Shown: positions 16,370 to 19,900 of the stretch, one piece after another
How the letters are laid out: every line of letters begins with the position of its first letter
Position numbering within the stretch: the stretch's first letter is position 1
NCBI GenBank assembly: GCA_017419465.1
Contig: JAFOLE010000091.1
Location: 1 to 19,900 of the forward strand
Reading direction: 5' to 3'
Length of the DNA: 19,900 nucleotides
DNA from: Solobacterium sp.
Lineage (GTDB): Bacteria > Bacillota_I > Bacilli_A > Erysipelotrichales > Erysipelotrichaceae
The notes under the pieces: generated by a model
Databases searched by the model: none
What the model was told of the DNA's origin: nothing
What the model saw: the letters and a program-made list of their open reading frames with translations, nothing else
Made by a program: the position numbers and the translations under genes

Positions 16370-16401
16370 ACCGACAGTTTCAGAACTGCCGGTATTTTTT
16401 T
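16370..16401. terminator. Bidirectional terminator between converging genes
   Basis: ACCGACAGTT and AACTGCCGGT pair with one internal mismatch around a 4-base loop. On the + strand TATTTTTTT follows; on the - strand TTTTCGTTT follows. It serves both the permease and the AraC-type gene, whose stop codon lies at its edge. Confidence 0.82.
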
Positions 16402-17275
16402 ACTGCGCTGCGGAAAGACGTCTGCGGAACTCCGAGGGTTTGATGCCTTCACTTTTTAGAAAGCATTTATAGAAGTAACTGTAATCCTGAAAGCCGGTGC
16501 GCTCCGCAATCTCACTGAGCGGAATATCTTCGCCAAGCAGCTGCTTTGCGGAAAGGATCCGCTTGTCCATGATGTACTGAACCAGCGTCTCTCCGGTATA
16601 GCGGCGGAAGATCCGTGTAATGTAGGAAACACTGTAATGCGTATGTTCCGCCAGAGTTTCCAGTGTGATCGGTTCTCGCAGATGTTCATCAATGTAGCTG
16701 ATCAGCTCATTCACTAACGGCAGTCCGCTTCCGGACGTATGCTTTGACGTAAGCAAGGAAGAACAGTCCTCATATACATAGGACAGCAGTAAATGAATCA
16801 TCGCTCTTCGTACGCCGATATCCTGTCGGTGTGCGGTGTAGTCCTGATAATCGGAAATCAGAGACAGATATCTGGAGAGTGTGAGAAAGTCCGGATGGAA
16901 GACCGGGCAGAACGGATTGTCTTCCTGAAACAGACGGGAATAATCCAGGTCAACGGAGAATCCGGTCAGAAGACGCGGGGAGATGCCGACACTGAAGCGG
17001 TCATAATGCATGTTGTCTTCGCACATGTACACATGCGGCGCAAACATATCACAGAGAATGATGTCACCGCGGTGTATATCGTAGATCTGATTATTGCAGC
17101 GATAGGACATCGGCGCATCGCCGAAATAAAATACCAGCTCATAAAAATCATGATAATGATAGAAGCCTACCGGATTGCGGTCCTGCGTGTGAAAGGTCGC
17201 GTCAAATCCATACTGAAAGACCGTATTGTTCTTCTGGGAAAACAGCTTCGGCGCGTCGTACCATTCCTTTTCCAT
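16400..17275 (-). CDS. AraC-family transcriptional regulator
   Basis: A 291-residue regulator. The N-terminal half (about 10-110) is a cupin-like ligand-binding domain, with the HYHDFYELVFYFGD histidine/glutamate strand and the RGDIILCDMFAPH turn typical of the family. The C-terminal AraC DNA-binding domain (about 188-287) contains two helix-turn-helices: ITLETLAEHTHYSVSYITRIFRRYTGET, then the second, IPLSEIAERTGFQDYSYFYKCF, with the family signature ending KPSEFRRR. It is transcribed away from the dehydratase-aldolase genes across a 177-base spacer, so it most likely controls them in response to a sugar or sugar acid. Ligand unknown. Only a weak, purine-rich ribosome binding site (AAGAGAA) precedes the start. 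Confidence 0.92.
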   Translation of the reverse strand: MEKEWYDAPKLFSQKNNTVFQYGFDATFHTQDRNPVGFYHYHDFYELVFYFGDAPMSYRCNNQIYDIHRGDIILCDMFAPHVYMCEDNMHYDRFSVGISPRLLTGFSVDLDYSRLFQEDNPFCPVFHPDFLTLSRYLSLISDYQDYTAHRQDIGVRRAMIHLLLSYVYEDCSSLLTSKHTSGSGLPLVNELISYIDEHLREPITLETLAEHTHYSVSYITRIFRRYTGETLVQYIMDKRILSAKQLLGEDIPLSEIAERTGFQDYSYFYKCFLKSEGIKPSEFRRRLSAAQ

Positions 17276-17294
17276 AACGTTCTCTTTTCCGTAT

Positions 17295-17349
17295 TACCTG
17301 TACAATCCGACACAGAACTGACAGGTATATCCTGAATTCAGTATATCAG
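17295..17349 (+). promoter_or_regulatory. Candidate promoter and operator of the sugar-acid genes
   Basis: CTGACA (17318-17323) and TATATC (17342-17347) form a -35/-10 pair with an 18-base spacer. Around it are an inverted repeat TACCTGT (17295-17301) / ACAGGTA (17321-17327), a palindrome CTGAATTCAG (17332-17341) in the spacer, and direct repeats of GTATATC at 17325-17331 and 17341-17347, 16 bases apart. These are plausible sites for the divergent AraC-type protein. None matches a known operator that I can name. Confidence 0.45.
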
Positions 17350-17395
17350 ATGCGGAATCCGTGTCAGAACCGCAATGTTTCGGGAGGTACCCGCA

Positions 17396-17410
17396 ATGGC
17401 AGACAGCTGA
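17396..17410 (+). other. Leader minigene (MADS-stop) ahead of the dehydratase
   Basis: GGGAGG at 17382-17387 stands 8 bases before an ATG that opens a four-codon ORF ending TGA at 17408-17410. The true dehydratase start is 43 bases further on with its own AGGAG (17439-17443). The strong site may be chance or may be a translated leader. Confidence 0.3.
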
Positions 17411-17452
17411 AATGTACGTCATCATAAATGTGTATATCAGGAGAACAGACCT

Positions 17453-19171
17453 ATGAAACAGAAAAGTGCACCGGAGCGGAAGCTCTGGGCTCAGTTCAAC
17501 GCCCTGGAAATGGGCAGCGGCTGGGATGAAACCGATGTCGAAAAACCGCAGATCCTGATTGAGGATGTCTACGGAGATTCCCATCCGGGAAGTGTGCACC
17601 TCCATGAGCTTGCCCGGCAGGCGGGCATGGGGGTGCTGGAGTGCGGCGGCTTTCCGGCGCATTACCATACGACCGATGTATGTGACGGATGTGCACAGGG
17701 TCATGACGGAATGAACGTGGTGCTTGCCTCAAGAGAGGCAATCGCGGACATGGTGGAAGTCCATGCCAGTGCGATTCCCTGGGACGGACTGGTATTGTCC
17801 TCCAGCTGCGACAAATCCATTCCTGCCCACCTCAAGGCGGCCGCGCGGATGAATCTTCCTACGATATTTATTCCCGGCGGCAGTATGCGTCCGGGTCCAA
17901 ACATGACCACGAGCCTTGTATCGGGAGACATCTCCCTGCGGGAGAAGCGGAAGGACGCCGTCACAAAACAGGAGATCCGGGACTATTACCTGACCGGATG
18001 CCCGTCGGTCGGTGCCTGCACGTTCCTCGGCACTGCCAGCACGATGCAGTGCATGGCCGAGGCTCTCGGCATGGCGCTGCCGGGTTCTGCCCTTGCGCCG
18101 GCGACCATGACGGATATTCTGCGTTATGCACGCCAGGCCGGCCGGGCCGTCATGAACCTTGCGGAAAAAGGCATCACGGTTTCGGATATCCTTACGCATG
18201 CGGCGTTCCGCAATGCGATCGTTGTGCACAGCGCAATCGGCGGCTCCACCAATGCGACCCTGCATCTGCCGAGTATCGCACGGGAGCTTGGCATTGAACT
18301 GAAGCCGGAGGAGTTTGATGAGATCAATCACATCGTTCCTCATGTCGCCAATGTGTTCCCGAGCGGAAAACATCTGACGGAAAGCTTCTGGTTTGCGGGA
18401 GGCATCCCGTATGTGCAGTATCTGTTAAAGGATTATCTCGACCTCAATGTCATGACCGTCACCGGTCATACGCTCGGCGAGAATCTGAAGATGCTGGAAG
18501 AGGACAACTTCTTTGAACGGAATCTCGGTTATCTTGCCAACTACAAGATCGAACGGGATGAGGTCATCTTCCCGCTGGACAAGGCAGAAGAAAAAGGCAG
18601 TATTGCCATCCTGAAGGGAAACATTGCGCCGGAAGGCAGTGTCGTGAAATACTCCGCGGTAAAGGAATCACAGCGCGTATTCCGCGGTCCGGCACGGGTG
18701 TTCAATGAGGAAGAGGATGCCTATCAAGCGGTCGTGGATAAGAAGATTCACCCCGGTGACATCATCGTGATCCGCTATGAAGGTCCAAGAGGCTGCGGAA
18801 TGCCGGAGATGTTAATGACGACCGAGGCAATTGTCTGTGATGAGGCACTCAACGGAACGGTTGCGCTGATCACCGACGGACGCTTCTCGGGTGCCACACG
18901 CGGTGCGGCCATCGGACATGTCAGTCCGGAAGCGGCTGCCGGCGGACCGATTGCCTTTGTCGAAGAGGGCGATCTCATCGAATATAATATTCCCGAACGA
19001 ACCCTGAATCTGGTCGGTGTACAGGGAGCACCGGTATCCGAAGAAGAAGCACGGAAGATTCTGGAAGAACGCAGTACCCGGGGAATTCTGCCCCGGCCGA
19101 AGCGGAAGGGCTTCTTCCGCCGATATACTGAACATGCCCGCAGTGCCATGCAGGGAGCGGGACTGGATTAA
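17453..19171 (+). CDS. IlvD/Edd-family sugar-acid dehydratase
   Basis: A 572-residue iron-sulfur dehydratase. Likely cluster cysteines are Cys77 in VCDGCAQGHDGM, Cys119 in SSSCDKSIPAHL and Cys189 in SVGACTFLGTAST. The pattern with CDG and CTFxGTA is like 6-phosphogluconate dehydratase (Edd) and the YjhG/YagF xylonate dehydratases. At the place where IlvD and arabinonate-type enzymes have a Pro-Cys, this protein has HPGSVHL. A role in branched-chain amino acid synthesis is thus less likely than dehydration of an aldonate to a 2-keto-3-deoxy acid. The C-terminal domain carries RYEGPRGCGMPEM and DGRFSGATRG, typical of the family. The next gene, 25 bases on, encodes the matching aldolase. AGGAG at 17439-17443 supports the ATG. 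Confidence 0.88.
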   Translation: MKQKSAPERKLWAQFNALEMGSGWDETDVEKPQILIEDVYGDSHPGSVHLHELARQAGMGVLECGGFPAHYHTTDVCDGCAQGHDGMNVVLASREAIADMVEVHASAIPWDGLVLSSSCDKSIPAHLKAAARMNLPTIFIPGGSMRPGPNMTTSLVSGDISLREKRKDAVTKQEIRDYYLTGCPSVGACTFLGTASTMQCMAEALGMALPGSALAPATMTDILRYARQAGRAVMNLAEKGITVSDILTHAAFRNAIVVHSAIGGSTNATLHLPSIARELGIELKPEEFDEINHIVPHVANVFPSGKHLTESFWFAGGIPYVQYLLKDYLDLNVMTVTGHTLGENLKMLEEDNFFERNLGYLANYKIERDEVIFPLDKAEEKGSIAILKGNIAPEGSVVKYSAVKESQRVFRGPARVFNEEEDAYQAVVDKKIHPGDIIVIRYEGPRGCGMPEMLMTTEAIVCDEALNGTVALITDGRFSGATRGAAIGHVSPEAAAGGPIAFVEEGDLIEYNIPERTLNLVGVQGAPVSEEEARKILEERSTRGILPRPKRKGFFRRYTEHARSAMQGAGLD

Positions 19172-19196
19172 TCAGAAATGAAATGAGGAGAGAACA

Positions 19197-19900
19197 ATGA
19201 TGAACGCGAAATGGATCTGCCCGGCAGTAACGCCGTTTCTTCCCAATGGGGAACCTGACTTTGAAAGCGCAGGAAGACTGTATGATGATCTGATTGCCGG
19301 CGGAATCAACGGAGTACTGATCGGCGGCAGTATCGGTGAGTTCTTTGCGCAGACACTCGAACAGCGTGAGGCGATGGTGCGCTTTGCGGTAAAACATGTA
19401 AACGGAAGGATGCGGGTCATTGCGGGCACTGCCAGTATGATTCCGCAGGAAGTGATTACCTTCTCCAATACCTGCCTTGAGGCAGGCGCGGACGCGGTCA
19501 TGATCGTGCCGCCGTATTACTTCCGCTATGCGGATGAGGATGTTTACCGGTACTTTGCCCGTATGGCAGAACAGATCCACGGTCCGGTATTCCTGTATAA
19601 CTTCCCGGACCGGACGGGTTATACGATCAGCGCGGAGGTGGTAAAGCGTCTTGCGCAGAAGTATTCAAATATCGTCGGAATCAAGGATACGATTTCCGGC
19701 ATGGACCATACCCGTGAGGTCATCAAGGCGGTCAAGCCGATCCGTCCGGAGTTTGAGGTCTTCTCCGGATTTGACGACAACTTCGAACACAACGTACTGT
19801 CCGGCGGCGACGGCTGTATTGCGGGAACCTCCAATGTGATTCCGGAAGTCTGCGGCGCATGGGTAAAGGCGGTAAATGAAGGAAATCTGGAGCTTTCCGC
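19197..19900 (+). CDS. YagE/YjhH-like 2-keto-3-deoxy-sugar-acid aldolase (3' end missing)
   Basis: An N-terminal 234 residues of a DHDPS-superfamily (beta/alpha)8 aldolase of about 300 residues; the window ends before the stop. The class I signature is present: Tyr134 in LYNFPDRTG and the Schiff-base Lys163 in VGIKDTISG. The GGSIGEFF loop and later GFDDN and SGGDGCIAGTSN segments resemble E. coli YagE/YjhH, which cleave 2-keto-3-deoxygluconate or -xylonate to pyruvate and an aldehyde, rather than dihydrodipicolinate synthase, whose loop is GTTGE. Starts at 19197 or 19200 (adjacent ATGs) with GAGGAG at 19185-19190. Pairing with the dehydratase mirrors the E. coli yagE-yagF and yjhH-yjhG pairs. 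The exact substrate is undetermined. Confidence 0.9.
   Translation, partial: MMNAKWICPAVTPFLPNGEPDFESAGRLYDDLIAGGINGVLIGGSIGEFFAQTLEQREAMVRFAVKHVNGRMRVIAGTASMIPQEVITFSNTCLEAGADAVMIVPPYYFRYADEDVYRYFARMAEQIHGPVFLYNFPDRTGYTISAEVVKRLAQKYSNIVGIKDTISGMDHTREVIKAVKPIRPEFEVFSGFDDNFEHNVLSGGDGCIAGTSNVIPEVCGAWVKAVNEGNLELS

Noticed and set aside
16793..17335. A 180-residue + strand open frame opposite the AraC-type gene
   Set aside because: The - strand AraC domain architecture is clear and the + frame has no family features.

Overview
The window reads as one contiguous stretch of a moderately GC-rich bacterial chromosome, almost entirely coding, with most genes on the + strand. The proteins are Bacillota-like: a Noc-like tail ahead of soj/parA and spo0J/parB, small 'PT'-linker surface proteins, and a papain-like surface protease. 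My best guess is an anaerobic Erysipelotrichia-type gut Firmicute with an unusually high GC content. This rests on gene content and protein style only, not on a phylogeny.

Region 1 (1-8416) is core. It holds the C-terminal tail of a probable nucleoid occlusion protein (Noc), then parA and parB for chromosome segregation, and then, after only 3 bases, a complete F1Fo ATP synthase operon in the canonical order I-a-c-b-delta-alpha-gamma-beta-epsilon. Genes are separated by a few bases or overlap, and a strong intrinsic terminator closes the run after atpC. The c subunit carries a second carboxylate (Glu26) in helix 1 as well as Glu59 in helix 2, the arrangement linked to sodium-coupled rotors.

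Region 2 (8417-13592) encodes two large cell-envelope proteins in tandem. The first is a papain-like (C1A) protease with a signal peptide, an N-terminal dockerin-like calcium loop and a C-terminal membrane anchor. The second is a 940-residue exported protein with an acidic S/T/E-rich stalk, a vWA-like domain, a Pro-Thr linker, three membrane helices and a C-terminal InlB B-type repeat that topology places, oddly, in the cytoplasm. Its first two thirds are visibly more AT-rich than the neighbours.

Region 3 (13593-16401) holds adenine deaminase (purine salvage), a short coding-looking remnant in frame behind its stop codon, a terminator, a TSUP-family membrane permease, and a bidirectional terminator where it meets a convergent regulator gene.

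Region 4 (16400-19900) is a probable sugar-acid catabolic locus. An AraC-type regulator is transcribed divergently from an IlvD/Edd-family dehydratase and a YagE/YjhH-like 2-keto-3-deoxy-sugar-acid aldolase that runs off the window. Together the two enzymes would convert an aldonate to its 2-keto-3-deoxy acid and then to pyruvate plus an aldehyde. The 177-base divergent spacer has a candidate promoter surrounded by repeats that could be regulator sites, and a tiny leader ORF with its own ribosome binding site.

No rRNA, tRNA, CRISPR array, insertion sequence or obvious riboswitch was seen.
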